Assembly (NCBI RefSeq): GCF_001895205.1
Contig: NZ_BDJF01000016.1
Coordinates: forward strand, 717,766-781,765
DNA: 64,000 nt
Source: Vibrio injensis
GTDB taxonomy: Bacteria > Pseudomonadota > Gammaproteobacteria > Enterobacterales > Vibrionaceae
Reading direction: 5' to 3'
Shown here: piece after piece, positions 11,947-22,533 of the stretch
How positions within the stretch are numbered: position 1 is the stretch's first letter
Layout: every line of letters starts with the position of its first letter
The notes under the pieces: generated by a model
Database searches by the model: none
Told to the model about the DNA's origin: nothing
What the model saw: only the letters and a program-made list of their open reading frames with translations
Made by a program: the position numbers and the translations under genes

Positions 11947-12405
11947 TTAAAACTCTCTGCGTGCACATTTAAGTTCGGCGGAACAAACCACGTCGCCATC
12001 GACTTTGGCTACTCCGTTAAAAAGAGCAATACCTCGGCGCTCTTTGATAAATTCCACTTCAATCATTAATTGATCGCCAGGGCCAACTGGTTTACGAAAC
12101 TTTGCATTATCAATGCTTGCAAAATAGTACAGCTCGTTTTCTTTTGGTGCACCAAAGGTTTTAAATGCCAACAACCCAGTCGCTTGAGCCATGGCTTCTA
12201 AAATTAGCACGCCTGGGAAAACTGGCAACTGAGGGAAATGACCAGTAAACTGAGGTTCATTCACTGAAACATTCTTTAGCCCAACAAGGTATTTACCTTC
12301 TTCATAATCGGTCACTCGATCGATCAACAAAAAAGGGTACCGGTGTGGAAGCAGGCTCTGAATTTCAGTGATATTCATCATTTTCTTTTCAGTAGTCAAA
12401 GTCAT
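11947..12405 (-). CDS. fabZ: 3-hydroxyacyl-[ACP] dehydratase FabZ
   Basis: FabZ is a hot-dog-fold dehydratase that removes water from (R)-3-hydroxyacyl-ACP. It competes with LpxA for 3-hydroxymyristoyl-ACP. The catalytic His lies in [13 protein letters not shown] and the Glu in LILEAMAQ. At 152 residues from the first ATG it matches E. coli FabZ, which has the same short N-terminal extension before the [14 protein letters not shown] segment. The 281-base gap upstream contains the lpxD terminator, so fabZ may be the first gene of its own unit. Confidence 0.97.
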   Translation of the reverse strand: MTLTTEKKMMNITEIQSLLPHRYPFLLIDRVTDYEEGKYLVGLKNVSVNEPQFTGHFPQLPVFPGVLILEAMAQATGLLAFKTFGAPKENELYYFASIDNAKFRKPVGPGDQLMIEVEFIKERRGIALFNGVAKVDGDVVCSAELKCARREF

Positions 12406-12686
12406 ATTCCTATCAATAAATAGATTAAATGCTGCGCCCTACTCTTTAAGATAGGAAAACTGTTCCGCTTAAATCATCACGAAAACAGGCCCAAAGCAGA
12501 GCAAATAAGTTGGCTTGTATTATATACTCAAACCGCTGAGAGTGGCAGGCAACGGGGCAATCAATCTGACTAAAGCTTAGATCCTAAACAGCAGACCATA
12601 GCAGCCGATATACCAACCATGATTAAACCAGAGCATAGAGATAAAAAAGACTCGCGTACGGCGAGCCTTTTTAGCAAATCAAGCCA
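12406..12686. other. fabZ-lpxD intergenic space
   Basis: This 281-base space is unusually wide for genes of the same pathway on the same strand. It contains the lpxD terminator hairpin (12643-12672) at the lpxD side. The remainder could hold a promoter for fabZ-lpxA on the minus strand, but I see no clear -35/-10 pair. There is no coding frame of note. Confidence 0.5.
12643..12672 (-). terminator. Intrinsic terminator between lpxD and fabZ
   Basis: The core stem pairs CTCGC (12651-12655) with GCGAG (12661-12665) and is extended by a wobble pair and a G-C pair. A-runs (12643-12648) and T-runs (12668-12672) flank it. On the minus strand the hairpin is followed by TTTTTTAT, a good U-tract. Confidence 0.7.
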
Positions 12687-13727
12687 TTATGAGTGACTGA
12701 TTTGCTCAAATTGCTTTTCTAAGGCTTTTAATCGCTTATTCATCTCTTCAATTCGATGCACGCGTGCGGCGGTTTTACGCCACTCTTTATTCGGCTGCAG
12801 CGGAATGCCGGATGAATACATACCTTTCTCTTCAATACTACGCATCACCATCCCCATACCGGTAATCGTGACTCCATCGGCAATGGTAATGTGACCATTA
12901 ATGACCGTCGCCCCGCCAATAATGCAGTATTTACCAATATGAGTACTGCCAGCAATCACTGTACCACCAGCAAGAGCACTGCCATATCCGATGTGTACGT
13001 TATGAGCAATTTGTAGCTGATTATCAATAATCACATTATCTTCAATCACAGTGTCATCCAGTGCACCACGATCAATGGTTGTCGAGGCACCAATTTCAAC
13101 GCGATTACCAATCCGTACTGTGCCCATTTGTGGAATTTTTACCCATTCGCCACGTTCATTAGCATAGCCAAAACCGTCAGAGCCAATCACGGTACCAGAT
13201 TGAATTAAGCAGTCATCACCGATTTGTACACTGTGATAGACCGTAACATTAGCCCACAGCTTAGTGTTATGGCCTAATCGTGCGTTATGACCAATAAAGC
13301 ATCCTGCACCAACCACTACGTTATCACCGAGAACCACTCCCGACTCAATCACCGCGTTGGCGCCAATCGCTACATTCTGACCGAGTTGGACATCTGTCGC
13401 GACAACCGCACTCGGTGCTATGCCGACCAACGCTGGTTTAGGTGTTTTATCTAATGCCTGAGCTACCTTAGCAAAGGCAATATAAGGGTCAGCGACCACT
13501 AATACGTTCGATGGACACAACTCTCGTTCCGACTCTTTCACCATCACTACTGACGCTTGGCACAACTTAAGGTGTTTAGCGTATTTAGTATTAGAAAGAA
13601 AGGTGACATCCCCTTCCTTGGCCCTATCCATTGGCGCGACCGCGCTTACTTTCACGTTAGCATCACCGTATAGGGTGCCGCCGGTTATGGTTGCCAAATC
13701 GGCTAAAGTTAGTGTCATCATAGTCAT
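12687..13727 (-). CDS. lpxD: UDP-3-O-(3-hydroxymyristoyl)glucosamine N-acyltransferase
   Basis: LpxD adds the second 3-hydroxyacyl chain (at N2) in lipid A synthesis. It has an N-terminal uridine-binding domain, a long left-handed beta-helix of hexapeptide repeats (about residues 105-300) with the catalytic His in QIAHNVHIG, and a C-terminal helix rich in K/E. At 346 residues its length is usual. Several ATGs lie at the start (MTMMTLTL), so the exact start is uncertain by 2-3 codons. It follows skp by 6 bases and is probably co-transcribed with bamA-skp. Confidence 0.97.
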   Translation of the reverse strand: MTMMTLTLADLATITGGTLYGDANVKVSAVAPMDRAKEGDVTFLSNTKYAKHLKLCQASVVMVKESERELCPSNVLVVADPYIAFAKVAQALDKTPKPALVGIAPSAVVATDVQLGQNVAIGANAVIESGVVLGDNVVVGAGCFIGHNARLGHNTKLWANVTVYHSVQIGDDCLIQSGTVIGSDGFGYANERGEWVKIPQMGTVRIGNRVEIGASTTIDRGALDDTVIEDNVIIDNQLQIAHNVHIGYGSALAGGTVIAGSTHIGKYCIIGGATVINGHITIADGVTITGMGMVMRSIEEKGMYSSGIPLQPNKEWRKTAARVHRIEEMNKRLKALEKQFEQISHS

Positions 13728-13733
13728 CGAATA

Positions 13734-14246
13734 TTATTTAATTGCTTTAATTACTTGCTCAGAAATATTGTACTGTGGTTTACCGTATTGCATAGCACTA
13801 ACATCAACAATCAGGTCATAACCTTCTTTTTCCGCGACTTTTTGCACAGCGTCTTGGATAATTTTAAACAGTTTTTGTTTTTCTTCTGCTTCGCGACGTG
13901 CAGAAGCTCGCTCTAACGCTTGCGCTTTCATTTGGTACATATTATCCAATTGTCCAATTTCCATACGCAATTTTTCAACGTCATCTTGGCTCATCAGCTC
14001 AGCATCACGTCTTAATTTTTCAATTTTCGTTTTGGCTTGAGCTTGAAGACTTTGTAGCTCTGCAGCTTTATCTTTAAACTCATCCTGCATTTTCTGCAAA
14101 ACCACTTCACGTTGTGGCAATGCTTGAAATACTTGGGCTGTGTTGATGAAACCTACTTTTTGCGCGGCCTCAGCAGCGTTGGCAAAAAAAGCAGAACTAA
14201 GAATAATCAGGCTAACACTGGCCGCTTTAACGGTATTTTTTAACAT
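13734..14246 (-). CDS. skp: Periplasmic chaperone Skp (OmpH)
   Basis: Skp holds unfolded outer-membrane proteins in the periplasm and hands them to the BAM complex. A signal peptide (about 1-27, ending ANAAEA) is followed by KVGFINTAQVFQ and a long charged coiled-coil (about 55-125) that forms the tentacles of the trimer. The 170-residue length is typical. It lies between bamA and lpxD, the conserved OMP-biogenesis cluster, 12 bases after the bamA stop. Confidence 0.95.
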   Translation of the reverse strand: MLKNTVKAASVSLIILSSAFFANAAEAAQKVGFINTAQVFQALPQREVVLQKMQDEFKDKAAELQSLQAQAKTKIEKLRRDAELMSQDDVEKLRMEIGQLDNMYQMKAQALERASARREAEEKQKLFKIIQDAVQKVAEKEGYDLIVDVSAMQYGKPQYNISEQVIKAIK

Positions 14247-14258
14247 ACTTTCCTCTAT

Positions 14259-16664
14259 TTAGAAGGTTCGTCCGATAGTAAAAGTGAAGAACTCTTCATT
14301 ATCACCATCGTATTTTTTAATAGGTTTCGCCAACGAGAAGACTAATGGCCCCATCGGTGACATCCATTGCAGTGCAACACCATAAGATGCGCGATATTTG
14401 CTTGGGTCGGAGTAATCATAGTAATACTGATTACCAAACGAGGCATTGGAGCGATAATCGAACTCTGTATCCCATACACTAGCGACATCAACAAAGACAC
14501 TGGTGCGGACTTGACTGCGTGCTTCATCAGATGCAAAAGGCGTCGGCACAATTAATTCTAAACTGGCAAGGGCAATTGCGTTACCACCGACTGAATCTTT
14601 GGTCGCCGTATCTTGACCATTACCTGAACTGGAATAGTCACGATATACCGCTTTAGGGCCCGCCGAGTTAGAGCCAAATCCACGTAGGGTGGTAAAACCA
14701 CCGGCATAAAAGTTTTCATAAAACGGATAAAGATTATCTTTACCGTCCGTTTGACCATAACCGTTACCATAACCTAAACGACCACGCAGTAGCAGGGTAA
14801 ATTCATGTTTTCTGGTTAATGGGAAATATTGACGCACATCGTATTGCAACTTGAAAAACTGCGCATCGGAACCCGGAGTGGTCATTTTAGCAAACGCACG
14901 TTGATGGTTACCGGCGGTTGGGAAAAAACCTCGGTTAAGGTTATTTCGAGTCCAAGCAACGTTGACATCAAAATCATCGGTGATCAACTCTTTCGGATCA
15001 CAATCACCTAAGTTGCACAGGAACTGCTCAACTTGTAAATAAGGCGATAAATTACCAATTTTGTTATGGGTATAACCAACACCAAACTCAAAACGATTGA
15101 GTTCATCAAACGGGAATCCCCAAGTCAAACTGGTACCATAACTTTGGTTGGTATAATCGACAATCCCGGCTTCTGAGGCTTCAAACTTGTTGTAGAAGAC
15201 GCGGCCGCCAAGGCTGACGCCATCAATATTCCAATAAGGATCACGGTATTCCAGCGTAATATTTTGTTGATAGTCGTTAGTGGTTGCAGTGACACCGACA
15301 CGGTTACCGGTTCCTAAGAAGTTATCTTGGGTTAATCCGACGGTAAAACTCACCCCCGATTCGGTACCATAACCAACACCAAAGTTAATACTTCCCGAGT
15401 TAGCCTCTTTGACGGTATAGACCAAATCAACTTGATCGTCTGAACCAGGAACACGAACCGTTTGTACATCAACCGTTTCAAAAAAGCCCAAGCGGTTTAA
15501 ACGCGTTTTTCCAGTATCAATCGCACGCGAATTCAACCAACTGCCTTCCATTTGACGCATTTCTCGGCGTAAAACTTCATCACGAGTGGCATTGTTACCG
15601 ATAAAACGAATGTCACGAACATAAATACGCTTACCAGCTTCAACATGCACGATGAGAGAAACCTGTTGTGTTTCATCATCAAATTCAGGGATCGTACGCA
15701 CTTGAGGATAAGCATAACCGGCTTCACCAAGAACACGTTTAACACTTTCTTCCAACTGTGTGACTGCCGAGCCCTGATAAGTCTCACCTAACTCAAAGGG
15801 AACCTGAGCCTTAAACTCGTCTTCTTTACCAATTAACTCACCGCGAAATTGGACATCTTTTACCGTGTACGGTAAACCTTCATTCAGATTCAAGGTGATG
15901 TAGACACTTTTTTTATCTGGAGAGATAGAAACGTGGGTCGATTCAACTTGGAACTTCAAATAACCACGGTCCAAGTAAAAAGTGCGTAGTGCTTCAATAT
16001 CCGCTGCTAGAACCTGTTTTTGATACTTATCATCAGAGAGGAAGTTCCACCATGACAAATCGACGTTCAGATTGAAGCGAGATAAAAGATCTTCATTACT
16101 GAACACTTCATTACCGATAAAGTTAATTTGCTGAATTTTTGCCGAGACACCTTCAGTAAAAATAAACTTCAAATCAGCTCGATTGCGCGGTAAAGGCGTC
16201 ACCACTGCTTTTACGCTGGCGTTATACTTACCGACACTGTAATAAAAATCTTCTAAACCTTTTTCGATATTGCTCAGCTTGGTGCGATCCAAAGCCTCAC
16301 CGACTCGAATACCCGAAGCTTCAAGGTTTTGTTGTAGTTGCTCTTGTTTAATCGCTTTGTTGCCAGAGAAAGAGACACTGGCAATGGTTGGACGCTCTTG
16401 AACTTGTACGATCAACGAGGAACCATCGCGCAGAACTTTCACGTTTTCAAAGTTACCCGAGGCATACAACGCTTGGATAATTTGTGCAACATCTTGAGAA
16501 TCAACGGTATCGCCAATTCGCACAGGCATTCTCAATAACGCAGCACCGAGAGCCACTCGCTGCAGTCCTTGAATCTGAATGTCCTGTACTACAAAATTTT
16601 CGGCACCACTAACGGATACACTTGTTGCGAGCAGTGTCGCGAACAGGATTTTTTTCATCGCCAT
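14259..16664 (-). CDS. bamA: Outer membrane protein assembly factor BamA
   Basis: BamA is the essential Omp85 insertase. It has a signal peptide (cleavage near VSG-AENFVVQ), five periplasmic POTRA domains (about residues 24-425), and a 16-strand beta-barrel ending in Phe (FTIGRTF), the usual C-terminal OMP signature. The conserved loop-6 VRGF-type motif is seen as LRGFGSNS. At 801 residues its length is normal. rseP lies upstream and skp downstream on the same strand, so assembly factors and chaperone are expressed together. Confidence 0.97.
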   Translation of the reverse strand: MAMKKILFATLLATSVSVSGAENFVVQDIQIQGLQRVALGAALLRMPVRIGDTVDSQDVAQIIQALYASGNFENVKVLRDGSSLIVQVQERPTIASVSFSGNKAIKQEQLQQNLEASGIRVGEALDRTKLSNIEKGLEDFYYSVGKYNASVKAVVTPLPRNRADLKFIFTEGVSAKIQQINFIGNEVFSNEDLLSRFNLNVDLSWWNFLSDDKYQKQVLAADIEALRTFYLDRGYLKFQVESTHVSISPDKKSVYITLNLNEGLPYTVKDVQFRGELIGKEDEFKAQVPFELGETYQGSAVTQLEESVKRVLGEAGYAYPQVRTIPEFDDETQQVSLIVHVEAGKRIYVRDIRFIGNNATRDEVLRREMRQMEGSWLNSRAIDTGKTRLNRLGFFETVDVQTVRVPGSDDQVDLVYTVKEANSGSINFGVGYGTESGVSFTVGLTQDNFLGTGNRVGVTATTNDYQQNITLEYRDPYWNIDGVSLGGRVFYNKFEASEAGIVDYTNQSYGTSLTWGFPFDELNRFEFGVGYTHNKIGNLSPYLQVEQFLCNLGDCDPKELITDDFDVNVAWTRNNLNRGFFPTAGNHQRAFAKMTTPGSDAQFFKLQYDVRQYFPLTRKHEFTLLLRGRLGYGNGYGQTDGKDNLYPFYENFYAGGFTTLRGFGSNSAGPKAVYRDYSSSGNGQDTATKDSVGGNAIALASLELIVPTPFASDEARSQVRTSVFVDVASVWDTEFDYRSNASFGNQYYYDYSDPSKYRASYGVALQWMSPMGPLVFSLAKPIKKYDGDNEEFFTFTIGRTF

Positions 16665-16712
16665 ATTTGTTTTAGTTAGTCCTTACTACAACCATTGCCT
16701 AATGCGAATCAA

Positions 16713-18068
16713 TCACAGGCGAGTAAAATCATTAAATATTGCTACCGCCATTAAGGAGAAAATGATCACGCCTCCGAGTCGATAGCCAATTTCTTGTATT
16801 TTTTCCGGAACAGGGCGTCGAATCACTGCCTCAATCGCGAAGAACAGTAAGTGCCCGCCATCAAGCATTGGCAGCGGAACTAAATTAATAATCCCCAAGT
16901 TTATACTGATCAAGGCTAAGAAACCGAGAAAATAAACCAAGCCATAATCAGCCGTGGTCCCAGCCCCTTTAGCAATGGAGATCGGCCCACTAAGATTATT
17001 CAGCCCCACATCACCGACAATCAGCTTTTTCAGCATACTGATGGTTAAGTCGATCACTTGTCCCGTTTTTTCAAACGCTTTACCGATTGAGTCGATCACA
17101 CCAAACTGTAAGTCAAAGCGGTATCCCGGAGGCCATTCAGCCACTTGTGGCGAAATACCAGCAAAACCTATCATCTGTCCCGATACACTTCGAGCCTCTG
17201 GAACCAAAGTGAGCGTTAATCGTTGCTGTGCACGCTCTATACCAATGTCTAACGCTTGATTTGGATTGGCCTGAATCTCAGTAACCGCCTGTTGCCAAGA
17301 TGAAATCACTTGACCATTAATATGAGTCAAACGGTCTCCCACTTGCAGTCCAGCTTTAGCACCAGCGCCACCAGTAGAAATTGTCGCGAGTACCGTAGAG
17401 ACTTCAGGGACAAAAGGTTTAAATCCTAGCGCTCCCATAGCAGACTCTGTTTCTGGGTTAAAGTTCCATGACGCCAAGTTAAAAGTCTTGATTTGCTCAA
17501 TGCCAATCTCATCTGGAGAAGAGACCGTCAATGTGAGGCTTTGGTTACCAATATGGCGAATTAATCCCATATTCACCGACTCCCAATCAAGAGTCTTAAC
17601 ACCTGAAACGGCCTTAATTTCCATACCAGGTTTTACCCCTGCATCGGCAGCAATCGAGTATGGTGCAACTTCACCAATCACCGGTTTGACCGCCGGTACA
17701 CCGATAATAAAGACCAACCAATAAGCGAAGAGAGCAAACAAAAAGTTAAAAGCTGGCCCTGCGGCAACGATGGCCGTACGTTGCCACAATGATTTTTTAT
17801 CAAAAGCGAATGGGTACTGCTCGCGAGGAATATCATCTACTCGACTGTCGAGCATTTTGACGTATCCGCCAAGTGGAATAACAGAAATGCTGTACTCAGT
17901 TCCGTCCTTGCCTAGGCGTTTCCAAATCGCTCGTCCAAAGCCAATCGAAAACTTTTCTACTTTAACGCCACACTTTCTTGCCACCCAAAAATGCCCGTAC
18001 TCATGTACCGCGACTAAAATGCCTAAGGCGATAATAAAGGCAACAAAGTTCCATAAAACGCCACTCAT
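16713..18068 (-). CDS. rseP: Site-2 protease RseP
   Basis: RseP is an inner-membrane zinc metalloprotease. It cleaves the anti-sigma factor RseA after DegS, releasing sigma-E, and clears remnant signal peptides. The first membrane segment holds HEYGH (His22, Glu23, His26). Two periplasmic PDZ domains follow (about 125-310), and the C-terminal segments include the second zinc motif [10 protein letters not shown]. At 451 residues it has standard length. Its start overlaps the dxr stop by 4 bases, indicating translational coupling. Confidence 0.97.
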   Translation of the reverse strand: MSGVLWNFVAFIIALGILVAVHEYGHFWVARKCGVKVEKFSIGFGRAIWKRLGKDGTEYSISVIPLGGYVKMLDSRVDDIPREQYPFAFDKKSLWQRTAIVAAGPAFNFLFALFAYWLVFIIGVPAVKPVIGEVAPYSIAADAGVKPGMEIKAVSGVKTLDWESVNMGLIRHIGNQSLTLTVSSPDEIGIEQIKTFNLASWNFNPETESAMGALGFKPFVPEVSTVLATISTGGAGAKAGLQVGDRLTHINGQVISSWQQAVTEIQANPNQALDIGIERAQQRLTLTLVPEARSVSGQMIGFAGISPQVAEWPPGYRFDLQFGVIDSIGKAFEKTGQVIDLTISMLKKLIVGDVGLNNLSGPISIAKGAGTTADYGLVYFLGFLALISINLGIINLVPLPMLDGGHLLFFAIEAVIRRPVPEKIQEIGYRLGGVIIFSLMAVAIFNDFTRL

Positions 18069-19273
18069 AACATACGCTCTTTCAAGTGTTGATTAGCCAG
18101 ACTGCGCGCCATTGTATCCAGCTCGAGTAGGCTTTCCAAGTGATAGGAATGTAACGGACTGTTTGTCCCACATACGCTCGACAATACCTTTTCATTAATC
18201 ACGGCAATGTCAGTAAAGCGAATCTGTCCTCGTAAAAATGCCTCAACGGCCACTTCATTGGCAGCATTGAGTGAAGTTGTTGCATGCTGACCGATATAAC
18301 ACGCATCTATCGCCAATTGCAAACAAGGGTAGCGCTGATAATCTACTGCCATAAAGGTCAACTCGCTCATATGGGTAAAATCTAGCGACTTAACACCGGC
18401 ACTTATCCGTCTTGGATAAGCCAGCGCTTGTGCAATCGGCGTCGCCATATCTGGTTCGCCGAGCTGTGCGATCACCGAACCATCCCGATATTGAACCATT
18501 GAGTGGATGACTGATTGCGGGTGGATCAAAACCTTAAGCTGTTCACGAGACGCGTTAAATAGCCACTTAGCCTCAATATACTCAAGCCCTTTATTCATCA
18601 TGGTCGCAGAATCAACCGATATTTTGGGTCCCATCGACCAATTAGGATGCGCAATCGCTTGTTCTGGAGTAACTTGAGCTAAGGTCTCGATATCGGCATA
18701 ACGAAATGGCCCGCCTGAGCCAGTCAACAGAATATGAGACACTCCTTGCTCTTGTAAATGGCAGCGCCCGAGCTGAGTTTGAATATCAACAGGTAAACAT
18801 TGAAAAATCGCATTATGTTCACTGTCAACAGGCAATAATTCCGCGCCATATTGCTCAACAGCGTCAATAAAGAGCTGCCCAGACATGACCAAAGCTTCTT
18901 TATTCGCCAATAAGACGCGCTTACCAGCCTTAACCGCAGCCATCGTTGGTAACAAACCAGCGGCGCCGACAATCGCCGCCATCACAGTGTCAACCTCATC
19001 GCTAGAAGCAACATGGCACATTGCCTCTTCGCCATACAACACTTCAGTTGCCAGTGAAAGTCCAGCCAATTGAGAGGATAATAACTGCGCCGCTTGTGGC
19101 GTAGCCATCACCGCATATTTCGGACGCCATGTTTGGCAAAGCTCGCGCATTTTGCTGACATTGCTGCCCGCCACCAAAGCCACCACACTGAAGTGCTCAG
19201 GATTCTCGGCCACCACTTTAAGAGTGCTCGCGCCAATAGAGCCAGTAGCTCCGAGAATGGTTAATTTACGCAT
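18065..19273 (-). CDS. dxr: 1-deoxy-D-xylulose 5-phosphate reductoisomerase
   Basis: Dxr (IspC) is the second enzyme of the MEP isoprenoid pathway. It converts DXP to MEP with NADPH and is the fosmidomycin target. It has a Rossmann motif [12 protein letters not shown] near the N-terminus, the metal-binding DSEHNAIFQ, and the flexible-loop segment [19 protein letters not shown] chose the ATG at 19273 (MRKLTILG) because it matches the family N-terminus. Five extra codons are possible from 19288. It lies between cdsA and rseP and supplies precursors used by UppS in the same cluster. Confidence 0.96.
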   Translation of the reverse strand: MRKLTILGATGSIGASTLKVVAENPEHFSVVALVAGSNVSKMRELCQTWRPKYAVMATPQAAQLLSSQLAGLSLATEVLYGEEAMCHVASSDEVDTVMAAIVGAAGLLPTMAAVKAGKRVLLANKEALVMSGQLFIDAVEQYGAELLPVDSEHNAIFQCLPVDIQTQLGRCHLQEQGVSHILLTGSGGPFRYADIETLAQVTPEQAIAHPNWSMGPKISVDSATMMNKGLEYIEAKWLFNASREQLKVLIHPQSVIHSMVQYRDGSVIAQLGEPDMATPIAQALAYPRRISAGVKSLDFTHMSELTFMAVDYQRYPCLQLAIDACYIGQHATTSLNAANEVAVEAFLRGQIRFTDIAVINEKVLSSVCGTNSPLHSYHLESLLELDTMARSLANQHLKERML

Positions 19274-19321
19274 TACAAAAACCGTCATGGTTTATGCCGA
19301 TAAAAGCTTGTTTCACCAGCA

Positions 19322-20164
19322 TTAAAATAAGAAATAACATAAAGCAAATACCGGGAAAGCGGCCGTAAGGCTATCCACTCGGTCCAAAATACCACCGTGG
19401 CCAGGAATGATCTTACTGCTGTCTTTAATGCCAGACACCCGCTTAAACATACTTTCTACCAGATCGCCCAACACAGAAATCACGACGGTGACTAAAATGG
19501 TCAACAACATAATAACGGTGGAAGCAAATTGAATATTAAACCAACTGGCGCATAACCAACCCACCAACATGGCAGCGATTACGCCACCAATTAATCCTTC
19601 AATGGTTTTATTTGGACTGACAGCCGGAGCCATTTTTCGCTTACCAAAACTCTTGCCAGAAAAGTAAGCACCACTATCTGCGGCCCAGACAATCAAACAG
19701 ACATACAGTACCAATTTTGCACCGTGATAACTGTCAGCGGTAATGTATTCCGAGCGTAAAAAAATCACACTCCAAAAAAAAGGCAATAATGTCAGCACTC
19801 CGAATAAATGGCGTACTGAGTTGGAGTTTTCCCAGCAAGATCGTGATTTGGGATAAGTAATAGCGAGACCGCTAGCGATAATCCACCACAGTGAACCGAT
19901 CACTAAGATGCCGTAATGCATTGGTTGCAAAGCACTTAATACAGAAAGCTGAGGAACAAGCAACCAATAGCTTAGCGCTCCGACCACAATACCGGGCAAT
20001 AAAGCAAGATAACGAGAGGAAGAAGAAACAAATTGTGTCCACTCCCATAGCCCCAATAACGTGACGACCGCCAACGCTAAAATAAAGCCAGATTGCGGGA
20101 GCCAAAAAATGCCAGCAATCACTAAAGGGGCAAGTAAAAGCGCAGTAATAATTCTTTGCTTCAA
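19322..20164 (-). CDS. cdsA: Phosphatidate cytidylyltransferase
   Basis: CdsA is an integral membrane enzyme that makes CDP-diacylglycerol from phosphatidic acid and CTP, the branch point to PE, PG and cardiolipin. The sequence is strongly hydrophobic with about 8 membrane segments. It ends with the CDP-transferase signature around SGIKDSSKIIPGHGGILDRVDS. At 280 residues it has typical length. It is 16 bases downstream of uppS, continuing the same operon. Confidence 0.96.
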   Translation of the reverse strand: MKQRIITALLLAPLVIAGIFWLPQSGFILALAVVTLLGLWEWTQFVSSSSRYLALLPGIVVGALSYWLLVPQLSVLSALQPMHYGILVIGSLWWIIASGLAITYPKSRSCWENSNSVRHLFGVLTLLPFFWSVIFLRSEYITADSYHGAKLVLYVCLIVWAADSGAYFSGKSFGKRKMAPAVSPNKTIEGLIGGVIAAMLVGWLCASWFNIQFASTVIMLLTILVTVVISVLGDLVESMFKRVSGIKDSSKIIPGHGGILDRVDSLTAAFPVFALCYFLF

Positions 20165-20180
20165 ACTGAGAAGTCCTATT

Positions 20181-20933
20181 TTATGGTGTCATTAACGCTT
20201 TGACTTGCTCACCGGTACAACCAAATCGGCGCTCACGATTAACAAACCAAGTCACAGCTTCAATTAAACTGTCTTCACCAAACTCAGGCCAATAGACCGG
20301 AGTAAAATACATTTCTGCATAAGCCAACTGCCAAAGAAGAAAGTTACTGATTCGGCATTCACCACTGGTACGAATCAATAAATCGACTTCTGGAAGATCA
20401 GCCATCGTTAAATGCTCAGCGATCAAGGCTTCATTTATATCCGTCACATTGATCTCATTACGACTGATTTTAAGAGCAATATGGCGCATCGCCTGAGTGA
20501 TGTCCCATTTTCCACCGTAGTTCGCCGCGATATTAATCACCATACCGGTATTATGCTGAGTCAACGCCTCAGCTTGGGCGATTTTACTCTGTAATCGCTC
20601 ACTGAACCGACTGGTATCGCCAATAACACGTAAACGCAGATTATTTTTGTGCAGTTTTTTGACCTCGGTCGATAAGACACGAAGAAATAACTCCATCAAT
20701 ACGCCGACCTCTTCCTCTGGGCGTCGCCAATTTTCACTGCTAAAAGCAAATAAAGTCACGGCTCGAATCCCCAGTTTTGCTGCGGTAGAAACCGTTTTAC
20801 GCACCGCAGCAACCCCATTTTTATGACCAAAGATCCGAGGTTTACCTTGTGCTTTTGCCCAACGACCATTGCCATCCATAATGATGGCGATATGTTGAGG
20901 GAGAACATCTAACGAGAGCTGCGAATTTTGCAT
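20181..20933 (-). CDS. uppS: Undecaprenyl diphosphate synthase
   Basis: UppS is a cis-prenyltransferase that extends farnesyl diphosphate to C55-PP, the lipid carrier for peptidoglycan and O-antigen. Motifs include [14 protein letters not shown] with the catalytic Asp, [11 protein letters not shown], and the C-terminal [15 protein letters not shown]. The frame is open further upstream, but any start beyond 20933 would put the frr terminator hairpin (20975-21005) inside or next to the coding sequence. I therefore use the ATG at 20933, giving 250 residues. Confidence 0.95.
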   Translation of the reverse strand: MQNSQLSLDVLPQHIAIIMDGNGRWAKAQGKPRIFGHKNGVAAVRKTVSTAAKLGIRAVTLFAFSSENWRRPEEEVGVLMELFLRVLSTEVKKLHKNNLRLRVIGDTSRFSERLQSKIAQAEALTQHNTGMVINIAANYGGKWDITQAMRHIALKISRNEINVTDINEALIAEHLTMADLPEVDLLIRTSGECRISNFLLWQLAYAEMYFTPVYWPEFGEDSLIEAVTWFVNRERRFGCTGEQVKALMTP

Positions 20934-20974
20934 AGAAACGTAATAAAGAAAAAAGATGGTGAAGAGTAGCATAA

Positions 20975-21005
20975 AAAAACGCTGTGCTGTGAGCACAGCG
21001 TTTTT
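20975..21005 (-). terminator. Intrinsic terminator after frr
   Basis: The inverted repeat AAAAACGCTGTGCT (20975-20988) with AGCACAGCGTTTTT (20992-21005) is perfect over 14 bp with a 3-base loop. A run of T follows on the minus strand (TTTTTTTAT). It ends the pyrH-frr unit and separates it from uppS-cdsA-dxr. Confidence 0.85.
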
Positions 21006-21025
21006 CTGTTAGGGTTTTGTAGAAA

Positions 21026-21583
21026 TTAAACTTCCATAAGTTCTTTTTCTTTTACCGCTAAGACGTCATCGATTTTCTTGACGGCTCTATCGGTCAATTT
21101 TTGAATTTCATCTTGAGCCTTACGCTCTTCATCTTCTGAAATTTCTTTGTCTTTCAATAACGCTTTTAGATCGTTGTTAGCATCACGACGAATATTACGC
21201 ACGGCTACTCGACCACCTTCCGCTTCACCACGGACGATTTTAACGAGATCACGACGACGCTCTTCCGTTAATGGTGGTAGTGGAACACGAATAACCGTAC
21301 CCGCTGACATTGGGTTTAACCCCAAATCAGACATTAGGATCGCTTTTTCAACTTTTGGCGTAAGTTCTTTATCAAATACCGTAATCGCTAATGTACGTGC
21401 ATCTTCAGCAACTACGTTGGCAATTTGGCTTAGAGGCGTTGATGCACCGTAGTACTCAACAGAGAGGCCAGATAGTAGGCTTGGGTGAGCGCGGCCAGTG
21501 CGAATCTTTGATAGATTGTTCTTTAGCGCTTCTACACTTTTATCCATACGCTCTTGAGCGTCTTTTTTGATCTCATTAATCAC
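21026..21583 (-). CDS. frr: Ribosome recycling factor
   Basis: Frr acts with EF-G to split post-termination 70S ribosomes. The 185-residue length is exact for the family. The N-terminal helix starts [16 protein letters not shown], followed by the [10 protein letters not shown] hinge region and the C-terminal segment [16 protein letters not shown]. It is 36 bases downstream of pyrH and followed by a strong terminator. The order rpsB-tsf-pyrH-frr is conserved widely in bacteria. Confidence 0.98.
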   Translation of the reverse strand: MINEIKKDAQERMDKSVEALKNNLSKIRTGRAHPSLLSGLSVEYYGASTPLSQIANVVAEDARTLAITVFDKELTPKVEKAILMSDLGLNPMSAGTVIRVPLPPLTEERRRDLVKIVRGEAEGGRVAVRNIRRDANNDLKALLKDKEISEDEERKAQDEIQKLTDRAVKKIDDVLAVKEKELMEV

Positions 21584-21619
21584 AATATCACCTTAATTCT
21601 TATTTCATTTCGAGAGTGA

Positions 21620-22351
21620 TTATACAGCGGAGCTGATCAGCGTCCCTTCCGCTTCACCCATAACCACACGGCGTAGCGCGCCTGGCTTATTCATATTAAA
21701 GACACGGATTGGCATGTTATGATCACGAGCCAGAGTAAAGGCTGCCAAATCCATCACTTTAAGTTCTTTTTCCAGCACATCGTTGTAAACCAGCTTATCA
21801 TACAGTTGCGCATCCGGATTGGCTACAGGGTCAGCACTGTAGACGCCGTCTACTTTTGTCGCTTTGAGAACCACGTCAGCTTCAATTTCGATACCACGTA
21901 AACAAGCAGCAGAATCGGTTGTGAAGAATGGGTTGCCAGTACCAGCAGAAAAAATCACTACACGACCTTGGCGCAATTGACTGATAGCGTCAGCCCAGTT
22001 GTAGTCATCACACACCCCTTTAAGTGGAATGGCCGACATAACACGTGCGTTCACGTAAGCTCGATGTAGGGCATCACGCATCGCAAGGCCATTCATCACT
22101 GTTGCCAACATGCCCATATGGTCACCGACAACACGGTTCATTCCCGCAGCCGCTAAACCTGCACCACGGAACAAGTTGCCACCACCAATGACGACACCAA
22201 CTTGAACACCCAACTCAACGAGTTCTTTCACTTCTTGTGCCATACGATCAAGCACCGTTGGATCGATACCAAAACCTTCTTCACCTTGAAGCGCTTCACC
22301 GCTCAATTTTAATAAAATACGTTGATATGCGGGTTTAGGGTTTGTTGTCAT
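21620..22351 (-). CDS. pyrH: UMP kinase
   Basis: PyrH phosphorylates UMP to UDP and belongs to the amino-acid-kinase fold, unrelated to eukaryotic UMP kinases. The N-terminal [12 protein letters not shown] is the nucleotide-binding motif. [11 protein letters not shown] and [17 protein letters not shown] are family hallmarks. At 243 residues it has normal length. It lies 182 bases from tsf with a terminator in between, so it likely has a separate promoter in that gap. Confidence 0.97.
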   Translation of the reverse strand: MTTNPKPAYQRILLKLSGEALQGEEGFGIDPTVLDRMAQEVKELVELGVQVGVVIGGGNLFRGAGLAAAGMNRVVGDHMGMLATVMNGLAMRDALHRAYVNARVMSAIPLKGVCDDYNWADAISQLRQGRVVIFSAGTGNPFFTTDSAACLRGIEIEADVVLKATKVDGVYSADPVANPDAQLYDKLVYNDVLEKELKVMDLAAFTLARDHNMPIRVFNMNKPGALRRVVMGEAEGTLISSAV

Positions 22352-22483
22352 GGACTTTACCTTTCAAAAAGTATCGTTAGTTAACAGTCATAAATAAACT
22401 TACTGCGTAAATGTATTGATGATCATTACCATCGTGAGTTCGAAAACCGCTCTCTTTAACCGTCAAGGGAGTGATATTCGTAA

Positions 22484-22511
22484 AAAGACCGCAGCCATGG
22501 CCACGGTCTTT
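22484..22511 (-). terminator. Intrinsic terminator after tsf
   Basis: The stem pairs AAAGACCG (22484-22491) with CGGTCTTT (22504-22511) around an inner palindromic GCCATGGC. It is followed by TTTTT on the minus strand. It ends the rpsB-tsf unit before pyrH. Confidence 0.8.
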
Positions 22512-22533
22512 ATCTTGGTCATCAAAAAGGTAA

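Noticed and set aside
14342..16538. Several open frames antisense to or overlapping bamA
   Set aside because: They are shadows of the bamA frame, have no ribosome-binding sites and no recognisable protein features.
20934..20996. Longer N-terminus of UppS
   Set aside because: It would read into the frr terminator hairpin region and adds a hydrophobic stretch not found in the family.
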